Shown: positions 33,038-42,613, numbered from the stretch's first letter. The stretch is 64,000 nucleotides of DNA from Jonquetella anthropi DSM 22815 (GCF_000237805.1 NZ_CM001376.1:1230349-1294348); one strand, 5' to 3'. Numbers and translations: made by a program. Notes: generated from the letters alone by a model not told the origin.

Positions 33038-34960
33038 CTAAACGTCCAGATTGCGAACCTCGTGGGCGTGAGTCTGAATGAAGTCCCGCCGGGGCTCGAC
33101 CTTGTCGCCCATCAGGATGGAGAAATACTCGTCGGCCGCGATGGCGTCATCCACCTGGATTCGCTTGAGCAGCCGGGTTGCCGGGTCCATGGTGGTCTCC
33201 CAAAGCTGTTCGGGGTTCATCTCGCCCAAGCCCTTATAGCGCTGGACGGCCGGGCTCTTGCCCTCGACTTCGTACGAGTCCATGAGGGTTCTCAGTTGCC
33301 GGTCGCTGTACAGGTAGTCTACCTTTTTGCCGGACTGAACCCGGTACAGCGGCGGAACGGCCAAGTACACGTGTCCTTCCTCGACCAGCTCTTTCATGTG
33401 CCTGAAGAAGAATGTGAGAAGCAGCGTGCTGATGTGAGCCCCGTCCACGTCAGCATCGGTCATGATGATAATCTTGTGGTACCGCAGCTTCGACAGGTCA
33501 AACTCATCGCCGATGCCGCAGCCGAGCGCCTGAATGATGACTCGAATTTCCTTGGAGCTCAGGATCTTGTCCAGCCGAGCCTTCTCGACGTTCAAAATTT
33601 TCCCCCGCAGCGGGAGAATCGCTTGGAAGCTTCTGTCTCGGCCCTGCTTGGCGCTGCCGCCGGCCGAGTCCCCCTCGACGATGTAGACCTCGCACTCCTC
33701 TGCTTTCTTGCTGGAACAGTCCGCCAATTTTCCGGGCAGGGACAGTCCGCTCATGGCCGACTTGCGCACCAGTTCGCGGGCTTTTTTCGCGGCCTCTCTG
33801 GCCTGTCGGGCCTTGACGGCCTTGTCGACGATCGGCTTCAGCGCCGATGAGTCCTCGTCAAAGTGCCCTAAAAGGCCGTCGTAGATGACCGAGTCCACCG
33901 ACCCTTTGACTGTGCCGTTGCCCAGTTTTGTCTTCGTCTGTCCCTCAAACTGCGGGTTGGACAGCTTGACCGACACGACGCAGGTCAGTCCTTCGCGCAG
34001 GTCCTCGCCGGAGAGGTTTTCGTCCTTCTCGCGCAGGGCGCCGGCCCTCCGGGCCCCCTCGTTGACCGCCCTGGTGAGGGCGCTTCGCAGTCCCGCCACG
34101 TGGGTGCCGCCCTCGACGGTGTGAATCAGGTTGGCAAATGAGAACAGCCGCTCGTTGTAGTCGTCGGTGTACTGGAAGGCCATTTCAACCGATACGCCGT
34201 CCCGTTCGCCGGAGACGACAAGCGGTTCAGGGAATAAAACCACCCGGTCCCTGTTCAGATACCTCACGAACTCGGCAATGCCGCCTTCCTCGCAGAACGT
34301 CCACGTTTTGCCTTCCCGCTGGTCCTCCACTGTGATCGTCAGGCCGGGAATGAGGAACGCCATCTCACGGAAACGGCTCACCAGCGTTTCGGCACTGTAC
34401 TGCACTTCGTCAAAAATCTGGCTGTCCGCAAGGAAACGAACTCTCGTTCCCCGGCGCGTCGAGGGGAGCGTCTTCGCCAGCGGCGCCACGGGGATTCCCC
34501 GCTCGTACCGCTGGAAGTACTCGTACCCGTCGCGCCAAACCGTCACTTCGAGCCACTCGGACAGGGCGTTGACCACCGAGACGCCGACGCCGTGAAGGCC
34601 GCCGGAGACTTTATAGCTTCGGTTGTCGAACTTGCCGCCGGCGTGGAGGACCGTCAGGACTGTCTCAACCGTCGATTTGCCGGTCTGATGGTGAATTTCC
34701 ACCGGAATACCGCGGCCGTCGTCCGTGACGGAGACGCTCTCGTCCGTGCCGATCGTGACCGTTATGTGCCCGCAGTGCCCGGCCAGCGCTTCGTCCACGC
34801 TGTTGTCCACTATCTCGTAAACGCAGTGGTGAAGCCCCCTGACCGTCGTGTCGCCAATGTACATGCCGGGCCGACGCCGGACGGCCTCCAACCCTTCGAG
34901 GACTACGATTCCGCTTTCCCCGTAGGAACTGTCGGCCTGCGGCGTTTGAACTTCTGTCAT
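33038..34960 (-). CDS. gyrB: DNA gyrase subunit B
   Basis: This is the ATPase subunit of DNA gyrase. The 640-residue protein has the GHKL ATPase domain (EAVRRRPGMYIGDT, E49-D52-N53 region, DGRGIPVEIH, GGLHGVGVSVVNALS). It also has the transducer domain, and the Toprim domain with EGDSAGGSAKQGRDR and TDADVDGAHI. The C-terminal YKGLGEMNPEQLWETTMDP is the GyrB tail. The start ATG 34960 has AAAGGGG about 9 bases upstream; a longer upstream reading lacks a ribosome site. No gyrA, recF or dnaA is adjacent. ParE is the alternative, but the sequence style favours GyrB. Confidence 0.93.
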   Translation of the reverse strand: MTEVQTPQADSSYGESGIVVLEGLEAVRRRPGMYIGDTTVRGLHHCVYEIVDNSVDEALAGHCGHITVTIGTDESVSVTDDGRGIPVEIHHQTGKSTVETVLTVLHAGGKFDNRSYKVSGGLHGVGVSVVNALSEWLEVTVWRDGYEYFQRYERGIPVAPLAKTLPSTRRGTRVRFLADSQIFDEVQYSAETLVSRFREMAFLIPGLTITVEDQREGKTWTFCEEGGIAEFVRYLNRDRVVLFPEPLVVSGERDGVSVEMAFQYTDDYNERLFSFANLIHTVEGGTHVAGLRSALTRAVNEGARRAGALREKDENLSGEDLREGLTCVVSVKLSNPQFEGQTKTKLGNGTVKGSVDSVIYDGLLGHFDEDSSALKPIVDKAVKARQAREAAKKARELVRKSAMSGLSLPGKLADCSSKKAEECEVYIVEGDSAGGSAKQGRDRSFQAILPLRGKILNVEKARLDKILSSKEIRVIIQALGCGIGDEFDLSKLRYHKIIIMTDADVDGAHISTLLLTFFFRHMKELVEEGHVYLAVPPLYRVQSGKKVDYLYSDRQLRTLMDSYEVEGKSPAVQRYKGLGEMNPEQLWETTMDPATRLLKRIQVDDAIAADEYFSILMGDKVEPRRDFIQTHAHEVRNLDV

Positions 34961-35053
34961 TCGCGTTTTCCCCTTTCCCGCCAAGCGGCGCTTTCGGGCA
35001 AACGTCCCAAAAGAAGCTGCGCTCCCGTTGCGCCGCACTTGTAGATATCATAT

Positions 35054-35062
35054 ATTATAGCA
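35054..35062 (-). promoter_or_regulatory. Extended -10 promoter for gyrB
   Basis: The reverse strand reads TGCTATAAT about 95 bases before the gyrB start. The AT-rich block (35046-35060) could equally hold a forward promoter for the divergent membrane protein gene. Confidence 0.5.
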
Positions 35063-35114
35063 AATTCACAGCCCTCGACGGGCTGTTTACCCAACGGAAA
35101 GAAGGAGAGACATC

Positions 35115-36095
35115 ATGTTTCGCTCGCTGGCTGACGGCCTTGAAGGAGCTTTACACGAGGGGACGATTACCCCCGATCAGGCAAAGCGCATTCTGGAACT
35201 CTCAGAGAAGCGGCCGGGCTGGGCCAAAGAAGCCGCTCTGCTCATCGGGCTTGTTTTGACCGGCGTTGGAGTGATGTTTTTCCTTTCAAGCCTGTACCGG
35301 CTTCTGAGCGTTTGGTCAGTTGTGGGTGTCTACATCGGGTTCAGCATCGCGTCTCTGGCAGGGGTTTACGTGACGAACAGGCGCGGCCTTCGGGCTGTCT
35401 GTTTGGCGTGCTGCGTCGCCGCCGTCATTTTTACGCCGCTGGCCCTTCACGGCCTGTGGAACTTAGCCGCCCACGGGTTTATCGTTCACCAGATGTCCGA
35501 CTTAGGAACGGTCCTGTCGCTCGACGATTCGACGGCGGACTTGGGCGTCAGGCTCTGGCTGTTCGGCATGGGGCTGGCGGTCTCCGCGGCGCTAAGCGTT
35601 CACACGAAAGAACCTCTGATGGCGGAGGTGACGACCGTCGCCCTGTGGCAGACGGCCTTGACGGTCTGCCGATTGGCCCACTGGAACGTCAAGCTGTCAG
35701 CACTTTCAGCCATGATAGGCGCAGCGGCTGCCGCTGCCGCGCTCGTCGCCCGGAAACGGTCGTCAGGCGTGAAGGTCTGCCGAATCTGGGACGAGTTTTT
35801 CGCTTCCGGCGCAGCGCTTTTCGGCGGCAGCGTCAACTTTTGGCTTTCTGGGCCGTACGCGCAAGGCGTCTTCCCTTGGAAGGCCGCCTCAGCGCTCCTT
35901 TTTAACGCCGCCTTTGCGATGGCCGCCGGAAAATTCGGCCAGCGGGGGCTCGTTCTCCTCGGCGCCATTGGATTGGCCTTCCACCTGTGCTGTCTGGCAG
36001 ACTTCTACCTGCCGTCACCTTACGGTTCGCTGGCGATTATCCTGATCGGAGCCGGCGTTTTGATTCTTTCCATCAGGACATCGAAAGGCCGCTGA
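35115..36095 (+). CDS. DUF2157-like polytopic membrane protein
   Basis: This 326-residue protein starts with a short soluble domain (about residues 1-35, ending RILELSEKRPGW) that resembles the N-terminus of DUF2157 membrane proteins. About eight to nine hydrophobic segments follow. No catalytic motif is seen and function is unknown. The start is ATG with GAAGGAGAG upstream. It diverges from gyrB and converges on the next reverse-strand operon, so it is monocistronic. Confidence 0.8.
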   Translation: MFRSLADGLEGALHEGTITPDQAKRILELSEKRPGWAKEAALLIGLVLTGVGVMFFLSSLYRLLSVWSVVGVYIGFSIASLAGVYVTNRRGLRAVCLACCVAAVIFTPLALHGLWNLAAHGFIVHQMSDLGTVLSLDDSTADLGVRLWLFGMGLAVSAALSVHTKEPLMAEVTTVALWQTALTVCRLAHWNVKLSALSAMIGAAAAAAALVARKRSSGVKVCRIWDEFFASGAALFGGSVNFWLSGPYAQGVFPWKAASALLFNAAFAMAAGKFGQRGLVLLGAIGLAFHLCCLADFYLPSPYGSLAIILIGAGVLILSIRTSKGR

Positions 36096-36108
36096 AACGA
36101 CAAAGAAA

Positions 36109-36138
36109 AAAGAGCCCTGCCGGTTCGCAGGACTCTTT
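36109..36138 (-). terminator. Terminator of the long reverse-strand operon
   Basis: On the reverse strand a 12-bp stem with one mismatch (AAAGAGTCCTGC and partner) ends in six T. On the forward strand the T-run is short, so it mainly serves the reverse operon. Confidence 0.75.
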
Positions 36139-36185
36139 GACCGCCGAGGATTAGCCTCCCCAGCGTTTTTGTTTTTAAACGGTTT

Positions 36186-37049
36186 TCAGCACAAGACGGA
36201 AGAAGTATCCGCCGGCTCAGAGCTCGGCGGGCAGTATCGGCGGCTCTGTTCCCAAGCCTCTCTTGCCTCCAAAGCGCCCCAGAGACACAGGATAGCCTCC
36301 CCGCCTGAAAGGAATTTTCGCAAGTGGCGCCATAGGTCGCCGCTCAGCAAAAACCACGCCGAAAGGGGCGTCTGTCCGAACGGCTTCACGGCGTCATATC
36401 GCACGAGAAGCGTCGTGTCAGGCCCCGCCTCGGACTCTTCCGGCTCGCCGTCGACCGGCCGTTGAGGGCCGAGACTCTGGCCGTTCAACAGCTGAGGAGG
36501 CGGCGTCTGGGAGGCTGTGAGCACCATTTGAGCGTCGATTTTCCCGTTGAGAAAGTCCCTAGCGTTCAGGGACCACAGCCTGATACGGTCAATGATGTCC
36601 TGCCGCCCGCCGGCGAGGGCGAATCGGACGCCCCAGTACAGCTGAAGCGTCCCGTTCTGAGACGTCAAGTTCGGCGACAGGGACGCCAAGGTTTCCGAGA
36701 CAGGCCCCCAAAAAAGCGGCACGTCCGGACATATCTGGCGCAGCATGCCGATCGTCAGACAGTGATCCCCCGGCGGGGGATACTGGACGTACAGAGCGTC
36801 TTCAACCTGACGGCATGCCGCCGGCGGAAGAATGAACGCTTCAGGCTCTTCGGAAAGGACCAGCCCGCCGTCTGCCGAGAGGACGTCAGTCTTTTTTCTG
36901 CCATCCCAGAGGCTCCAGCAGCAAAGGTCGCCCTCAAGCCGTCCGAACAGCTGCCGCCCTGCCGGAAGGAACACGGTCACGCCCCGTTCGCGGCCCTCGT
37001 CGGGCAGAGGGATCAGCCGGCCGTCCTCAAAAAGCTCAAACGCTCTCAC
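36186..37049 (-). CDS. Unknown soluble protein coupled to a lipid A acyltransferase gene
   Basis: I do not recognise this 287-residue protein. It has no signal peptide or membrane segment. It is rich in Leu, Trp and Cys, and has a Pro/Glu-rich linker at about 215-232 and a low-complexity Ser/Pro end. The start is a GTG at 37049, overlapping the acyltransferase stop by 14 bases with CGGGG 8 bases upstream. Upstream in-frame ATGs lie within the acyltransferase gene. The tight coupling suggests a role connected with envelope lipid assembly or simply shared expression. A terminator follows. Confidence 0.65.
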   Translation of the reverse strand: MRAFELFEDGRLIPLPDEGRERGVTVFLPAGRQLFGRLEGDLCCWSLWDGRKKTDVLSADGGLVLSEEPEAFILPPAACRQVEDALYVQYPPPGDHCLTIGMLRQICPDVPLFWGPVSETLASLSPNLTSQNGTLQLYWGVRFALAGGRQDIIDRIRLWSLNARDFLNGKIDAQMVLTASQTPPPQLLNGQSLGPQRPVDGEPEESEAGPDTTLLVRYDAVKPFGQTPLSAWFLLSGDLWRHLRKFLSGGEAILCLWGALEAREAWEQSRRYCPPSSEPADTSSVLC

Positions 37050-37920
37050 GGCTGAGCCCCGACTTCCACCGGCGGTGAAACCAGAACCACTGTTCGGGAT
37101 AACGGCGCACCAACTGTTCAACCGAACGATTTGCCGCCTCGGTGATCGCGGCAATTTTCTCTTCCTTGGAAAGCTTTTCGTCGACGGCCAGCGGCTCTTC
37201 GAGGACCACTTTGTAGCGAAACGGCCCCAACCGCAGGGCGTAGAGCGGAAGCACCGGCACGCCGGCCAGCAGGCTGATAAGAGCTGGGCCGCGAACAGCC
37301 GTACACGGCCGCCCTAAGAAGGTAACTTCCTGTCCGTTGCGCCCGCCGTCCTGGTCAGCCAGAAGCGCCAGCGAGACGCCCTGACGGGGCGTCTGAACGG
37401 CCAGCCGGAGGAACGACCGCGATCTGCTTTTCATCAGCGTTTTCACGCCTAATTCATCGCGCCAAGCCGTAATCAGGTCGGAAAACGCGCCGTCGTCCGC
37501 CTCTCTGGCGACGCAGAGCAACGGGAGGTTTTGGGCTGCCATCCACGCGCCGCCCAACTCCCAGTTGCCGAAATGGGCGCAGAGGACCACAACCCCTTTG
37601 CCGCCGCCGGCGTAGCTTTTTATTTTTGCCAAGTCGTCAGGCGAGCACTCAAAAATCTCGTTCACCAAGCCGGGACGATTCATGCAGGCCACCCACTCGA
37701 CGATCATCCAGCAGAAATGGTCGTACACGCCGTCTAAAATCCGGCGGCACTCTTCCGGCGTTTTTTCGGGAAACGACAGGGTGATCGCCTTCAGCGTTTC
37801 CTTCCGGCGCACCGGCACAAGACGGCACAGCCCTTTGAGAAAAGCCGCCTGCCGGGCGCCGTGGCTCCCGTCGCCGACCCACCGTCGAAAAAGCTTTAAC
37901 GCTCCTGTGGCAAGAGTCAC
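37036..37920 (-). CDS. Lipid A biosynthesis acyltransferase, LpxL/HtrB family
   Basis: This inner-membrane-associated enzyme should add a secondary acyl chain to a lipid A precursor. The 294-residue protein has the catalytic H-x4-E motif HFGNWE (H116, E121), then the LLADQDGGRNGQEVTFLGRPC region and GVPVLPLYALRLGPFRYKV, all typical of LpxL/LpxM. It also has the C-terminal YPEQWFWFHRRWK. The N-terminal membrane helix of E. coli LpxL is less evident here. Its presence argues for a lipopolysaccharide-bearing outer membrane. It lies 33 bases after tyrS. Confidence 0.9.
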   Translation of the reverse strand: MTLATGALKLFRRWVGDGSHGARQAAFLKGLCRLVPVRRKETLKAITLSFPEKTPEECRRILDGVYDHFCWMIVEWVACMNRPGLVNEIFECSPDDLAKIKSYAGGGKGVVVLCAHFGNWELGGAWMAAQNLPLLCVAREADDGAFSDLITAWRDELGVKTLMKSRSRSFLRLAVQTPRQGVSLALLADQDGGRNGQEVTFLGRPCTAVRGPALISLLAGVPVLPLYALRLGPFRYKVVLEEPLAVDEKLSKEEKIAAITEAANRSVEQLVRRYPEQWFWFHRRWKSGLSRESV

Positions 37921-37953
37921 TCGCGTCGCCTCCCAGGCGTCAGTCCGGCGCTG

Positions 37954-39237
37954 TTAACTCCGCTCAGGCCGTCTCAGGGTGAAGTATTTTTTCTTGCCCA
38001 GCCGGACTAAGGCGTGTTCGCCGTCCAGCAGGTCGCTCTCGGTCAGCTCCCGATCGCTGGTCTCGACCCGATCGCCGTTCAGGTAAAGTCCGCCGCCGGA
38101 CGTCAGTCGCTTGACCTCACCTTTACTGGCGCAGGCGCCGCTAGCCACCAACGCCTCGGCCAGCTGGCACGGCAGGGACGCGATCGAACCGCCTTCTGTC
38201 TCCGACGCGATGATCGAAAGCATCGGCCCGGTCAGCTCGTCGTGAGCGACTTGCCCGCCGAACAGGATCTCGCTGGCCCGCTGCGCCGCTTTTGCGGCTT
38301 CTTCGCCGTGAATAATCGAGGTAATTTCCAGAGCCAGCCGCCGCTGGGCCGCCCGCCGTCCCGGGGTCGCTTGGTGCTCGGCGACAATCTGGTCGATCTC
38401 CTCCAACGGGAGGAACGTGAAAAGCTTCAGCAGTTTCTCGACCGCGTCGTCCTCGGAGTTCATCCAGAACTGGTAGAACTTGTACGGGCTCGTCTTTTCC
38501 GGCGAGAGCCACACCGCGCCCCCTTCCGTTTTGCCGAACTTGGTGCCGGAAGAGTTGAGAAGCAGCGGGTTCGTCGCCGCGTAGGCCGTTTCGCCGTCCC
38601 ACTTGCGGATCAGCTCAATGCCGCTGACCAGATTGCCCTGTTGGTCGTTGCCTCCCATCTGAAGCCTGCAGCCGAAGGTCTTGAACAGGTGCCAGAAGTC
38701 ATAGGCCTGAAGCAGGGTGTAGGTGAACTCGGTGTAGGACAGGGTCTTGTTTGGATCTTCAATCCGGCTCCTGACGTGTTCCTTTCGGATCATGTAGTTG
38801 ACCGAGAAGAACTTGCCCACGTCCCGCAAGAAGTCGATCAGGTTGAGTTTCCCCAGCCAGTCATAGTTGTTGACCAGCAGGGCGGACGCGCTGCCGCAGT
38901 CAAAGTCAACCAACCGGGACAGCTGGACTTTTATGCCCTCGACGTTGCGCCGAACCTGCTCGTCGCTCAGCAGGTTCCGTTCTTTGCTTTTCATCGACGG
39001 GTCGCCGATCATCCCTGTGCCGCCGCCGGCCAGAAGAATTGGCCGGTGCCCCAGTTTCTGAAGCCACGCAAGTCCCATCAGCGGGATCAGATGCCCGACG
39101 TGGAGGCTGTCAGCCGTTGGGTCAAATCCTACGTACGCGGTTACCTGTCCCTTTTCAAAAAGGGCGTTCAAGCCCTCTTCGTCGCTGCACCAGTCCACAT
39201 AGCCGCGTTCCCGCAGTGTTTTGAGTGCGTCGTTCAT
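37954..39237 (-). CDS. tyrS: Tyrosyl-tRNA synthetase
   Basis: This class I synthetase charges tRNA-Tyr. It has 427 residues. The ATP-binding signature is HVGH (46-49), and the KMSKS equivalent is KFGKT (233-237), the TyrRS form. The tyrosine pocket includes YVGFDPTADSLH and QMGGNDQQGN. A C-terminal S4 RNA-binding domain starts at about residue 355. The start is ATG with AGGAGGG just upstream. It sits in a tightly packed reverse-strand operon between a ribonuclease-like gene and a lipid A acyltransferase gene. Confidence 0.96.
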   Translation of the reverse strand: MNDALKTLRERGYVDWCSDEEGLNALFEKGQVTAYVGFDPTADSLHVGHLIPLMGLAWLQKLGHRPILLAGGGTGMIGDPSMKSKERNLLSDEQVRRNVEGIKVQLSRLVDFDCGSASALLVNNYDWLGKLNLIDFLRDVGKFFSVNYMIRKEHVRSRIEDPNKTLSYTEFTYTLLQAYDFWHLFKTFGCRLQMGGNDQQGNLVSGIELIRKWDGETAYAATNPLLLNSSGTKFGKTEGGAVWLSPEKTSPYKFYQFWMNSEDDAVEKLLKLFTFLPLEEIDQIVAEHQATPGRRAAQRRLALEITSIIHGEEAAKAAQRASEILFGGQVAHDELTGPMLSIIASETEGGSIASLPCQLAEALVASGACASKGEVKRLTSGGGLYLNGDRVETSDRELTESDLLDGEHALVRLGKKKYFTLRRPERS

Positions 39238-39254
39238 CTGTGCCCTCCTAAAAA

Positions 39255-41117
39255 CTAGTCGTCAGTGGCGCTTTCCGCGCCGCTCGGTTCCTCGCTTTTT
39301 TCGTTCCGTCCCGCGGCGGACATTTTTTGTTCCGCCGTTTCAAGAAGAGTAGCCGCTGCGGTCACAAGAGTCAAGACGTCGTCAGGCATTCCGCCGTCAA
39401 GATGGTCGTACAGGTTTGTCAGCCGATCGCTGAGCCGCTCAAGGGCCCGCGTGCTTTGACGGGCCTGCGAACGCTGTTTTCTCGCCGAGCGGGGCGCATG
39501 TTTTTCGTCCGCCGCCTGACGGGACGCCCTTTCTTCCGCCCGACCTGACGGTTTTTCCTGCTCCGCCACGGTCGGTTCGCCCGAAGCTTTCTTTTTGTTC
39601 GGAAGAGCCGGTTCTTTTTGAGCGACGGGCTCGTCTTCCCGGGCCTCTTCCTCTTCAGGTTCGATGACCTGACGGATCACGTCTCCGGCGGCCTTCGAGT
39701 CGCGCTGCGCCTGAGAAACGGTCTTGCCGTGTTGGCGGGGCTCCAGTTCAATTTCTAAATCGACGTCCGCCACTTGGGCCGAAAAGCCCCGGCCTTCGAG
39801 GGCTTCCTGCAGGGAATTAGCCGCCTTCGGTTCGCCGTGGACGACGAAGAACTGGGGCATGGAGAGACGGAAATGCTCCGCCCAGAGGATAAGATCCGTT
39901 CGATCGGCGTGGGCCGAGAAGCCGCCGATCGTATGAATCTGCGCCTTGACTGCCACTTCTTCTCCTGCTAGGCGAATGGTCTTGGCGCCGTCAACAATTC
40001 TCCGACCTGCGGTTCCCCTGGCCTGATATCCCACAAAGACCACGTGGTTGTTCGGATTCCATATGCCGTTTTTGAGGTGGTGGACGATCCGCCCGCCGTT
40101 GACCATGCCGCTGCCGGCCATGACAACGCCGTATGACTTGGTGTTGATCTTCTGCGAGTCCTCCACCGTGGACACGAACTCGACCGTGTCCAGGAACGGG
40201 TTCTTCCCGCTCCGGCGGTACATTTGAATCTCTTGGGACATCATGTCCAAGTGATTCTGGTACACTTCGGTCGCCTTAACGCCCAGCGGCGAGTCGAAAT
40301 AAACCGGCAGATCAGTGCCGATGCCCTGATCCCTCAGCAAGGCCAGCTCGTACATGATCCGCTGAGCCCGGTCGACCACGAAGGTTGGAATGTAAATCTT
40401 GGCCTTATGGGCCAGCAGGTCGGCCATCAGCTCCTGAAATTCCTTGCGTGTTTCCTCGTTCGTCTTGTGGTCCCGATCGCCGTACGTGGACTCGATGAGC
40501 ACGTAATCGGCCTCGTTAATCTCCGCCGGCGCCCGTTCCATAACAGTTTTCGCCGGCCCGAGGTCGCCGCTGAACACGACCTTGACGTTCCGGTCCCCTT
40601 CTGCCAGAAAAACTTCCAGAATGGAACTGCCGATGATGTGACCGGCGTCCCGGAACCGAACCGAAAGTCCAGGCACCACGTCGTACCGGTCGTCATAGCT
40701 GATAGGGTACAAATACTTCAGGGCGTTATCGATGTCGGTCTGGTCGTACAGCGGCTCGACGGCCGGAAGCCCTTTGCGGAGGTTCTTCCTGCTCCGCCAA
40801 GCCGCGTCCTCTTTCATCAAGTTTGCTGAATCGGCCCAGAGGAGCTCGACCAGTTCGGCGGTTGGCAGCGTGCAGTAGACTTTTCCCTTAAACCCAGAAC
40901 GCACCAGCAGAGGGATACGGCCCGAGTGATCGATATGAGCGTGAGTCAGCAGCAGGGCGTCAATCGACGTGGGGTCAAACGACAGGGGGTCGTAGTTGGC
41001 CTCCTCGTTTTCACCCTGATGCATTCCAAAGTCCACCAGAACGCGGTGACCGCCCACCTCAATCAGGTAACACGAGCCGGTGACTTCCTGCGTCGCTCCG
41101 AGGAATTTCAGTCTCAT
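39255..41117 (-). CDS. MBL-fold beta-CASP ribonuclease with a long charged C-terminal tail
   Basis: Residues 1 to about 458 form a metallo-beta-lactamase plus beta-CASP nuclease of the kind that processes RNA (YSH1/CPSF-like, bacterial RNase family). Motifs: H59-A-H61-I-D63-H64, the DAGHIIGSS metal His, SGDLG, and the beta-CASP motifs IPTFVVDRAQR, GYQARGTAGRR, GGFSAHADR and VVHGEPKA. Residues about 459-620 are an unusual extension: a Glu/Lys/Arg/Gln-rich, probably disordered linker followed by a short helical region (LERLSDRLTNLYDHL to about 600). The start at ATG 41117 has GGAGG upstream. It is distinct from RNase J, which has a different C-terminal domain. Confidence 0.9.
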   Translation of the reverse strand: MRLKFLGATQEVTGSCYLIEVGGHRVLVDFGMHQGENEEANYDPLSFDPTSIDALLLTHAHIDHSGRIPLLVRSGFKGKVYCTLPTAELVELLWADSANLMKEDAAWRSRKNLRKGLPAVEPLYDQTDIDNALKYLYPISYDDRYDVVPGLSVRFRDAGHIIGSSILEVFLAEGDRNVKVVFSGDLGPAKTVMERAPAEINEADYVLIESTYGDRDHKTNEETRKEFQELMADLLAHKAKIYIPTFVVDRAQRIMYELALLRDQGIGTDLPVYFDSPLGVKATEVYQNHLDMMSQEIQMYRRSGKNPFLDTVEFVSTVEDSQKINTKSYGVVMAGSGMVNGGRIVHHLKNGIWNPNNHVVFVGYQARGTAGRRIVDGAKTIRLAGEEVAVKAQIHTIGGFSAHADRTDLILWAEHFRLSMPQFFVVHGEPKAANSLQEALEGRGFSAQVADVDLEIELEPRQHGKTVSQAQRDSKAAGDVIRQVIEPEEEEAREDEPVAQKEPALPNKKKASGEPTVAEQEKPSGRAEERASRQAADEKHAPRSARKQRSQARQSTRALERLSDRLTNLYDHLDGGMPDDVLTLVTAAATLLETAEQKMSAAGRNEKSEEPSGAESATDD

Positions 41118-41134
41118 CTTGCCACCTCCCAAAA

Positions 41135-42613
41135 TCACTCTCCAAGTTGCAATGGGACTCCTGCGCCAGTTTCTCCTTCGTAGCAGGAAACGATACGCCC
41201 GGTTTCGGAAAGGATCTGAGGCCTCGTTTCGGCTCCGCCGTCCGAATCGGGAATGAAAAACGTCAGAGTGGTCGAGCGCCCCGGGACGGAGCGGATGATC
41301 ATCTCGCCGTTGACGAGCCGGATTCGGTCTCTCATGTTCAGAAGTCCCCGATGGCCGGAAGCCCGCAGAGACTCCAAGTCAGCCGGAACGGCGAACCCCT
41401 TGCCGTTGTCCTCGACGATCATTCGGGTTCTCCGGTCCCCCGGCCGGTCCACTCTCACGTCAATCTGGTCAGCGCCGCCGTGCTTGACCGCGTTGCTGAC
41501 CGCCTCCTGCAGAATGCGGAAGAACGTGAGGACCCCTTCGGGCTGCAGCTTTTCGTCGTGCACCACCACGCGGATAGTCACGCCCAGATACCTGGACAGC
41601 CGTTCGGCCAGCTCGTTCAGCGCGTGTTCCAGCCCCAAGTCGAGCCACGGCGGCGTCAGGTGGTTGCACATTTCTCGAAGCTCCTTGACCGTGTCGAAGG
41701 CTATTTCCTCGGCCACTTTAAGGTGCTCGCTTCGATTCGGTTCGTCCATCTGGGCCAGACGGATCCTCTGGCCCAAGGCTGTGACGGCCTGAACCGGGCC
41801 GTCGTGAATCTCCCGAGCAATGCTTTCCTTTTCGTCCTCCTGAACGCGCACCATGTCGCTGCTGTACCGTTTCCAGAGGGAAATGCGGTCGCAGGCTGAC
41901 CGAGAAAGTCGGCACAGCACGTATCTCAGCTGGCTGATCTCGTAGACCGCCTGTTTGTCGGTCTCGCAGGCCACTTCGTCACCCCAGTTCAGCCGAGAGG
42001 CTTCCTCGGATATTTTCGACAGAGGCGCGATGACCCAGCGCCACAAGACGATGCCAGCGGCAAACAGAGCCGCCGCGAGGACGAATACCATGGAGATCAT
42101 CAGGCGATTGGTGCGCAGCAGCGGACCGAGCAGGTCGTTCCAGCGAACGGCCGCGACGACGTAAAAGGTGTCGAGCATTCCCGGCCGGCCGGTCGGACAC
42201 ACGGCCACGGTGTACAGCTGCCCCGAGGCGTCGTGAACTTCCAAGGCTTTGTTGAGCAGAATGCTCCGGGTGAGCGACAAAACCGGCGGGTTGTTTTCCT
42301 GTGAAGAAACGACCACGTCGCCGCCTGAATCGAGCACGGCAACCCAGCCGGGCAGTTTAGACCCCCAGCTGAACAGGTTGAGCCGCTCCATCTGGAGCAT
42401 GACTTTGTTGGCACGAAACGGGAGTATGCCGATGCCGTTGATCTTCGCGGCCGCGCTCTGGGCCACGTTGAGCACGTAGGACTCCATGACCCGCCCCATG
42501 GCCCGTTCGTGGGCTGACACGCTGAACAGCGTGACGCCCACGACGACGATCATCGGTATGACCAGCGATAAGACCAACACTAGGGGCAGGCTTCGCCTGA
42601 CCCGAATCTTCAA
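41135..42613 (-). CDS. Membrane sensor histidine kinase, NarX/DegS-type (HisKA_3)
   Basis: This 492-residue sensor kinase has a first membrane helix (about 9-31), a periplasmic sensing region of about 140 residues, a second helix (about 170-193), a HAMP-like linker and the dimerisation/phosphoacceptor motif SIAREIHDGPVQAV with H270. The ATPase domain has ILQEAVSNAVKHG (N box), DNGKGF and GHRGLLNMRDRI. The stimulus is unknown. The kinase gene overlaps its response-regulator gene by 4 bases, so the two are cognate partners. Confidence 0.93.
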   Translation of the reverse strand: MKIRVRRSLPLVLVLSLVIPMIVVVGVTLFSVSAHERAMGRVMESYVLNVAQSAAAKINGIGILPFRANKVMLQMERLNLFSWGSKLPGWVAVLDSGGDVVVSSQENNPPVLSLTRSILLNKALEVHDASGQLYTVAVCPTGRPGMLDTFYVVAAVRWNDLLGPLLRTNRLMISMVFVLAAALFAAGIVLWRWVIAPLSKISEEASRLNWGDEVACETDKQAVYEISQLRYVLCRLSRSACDRISLWKRYSSDMVRVQEDEKESIAREIHDGPVQAVTALGQRIRLAQMDEPNRSEHLKVAEEIAFDTVKELREMCNHLTPPWLDLGLEHALNELAERLSRYLGVTIRVVVHDEKLQPEGVLTFFRILQEAVSNAVKHGGADQIDVRVDRPGDRRTRMIVEDNGKGFAVPADLESLRASGHRGLLNMRDRIRLVNGEMIIRSVPGRSTTLTFFIPDSDGGAETRPQILSETGRIVSCYEGETGAGVPLQLGE

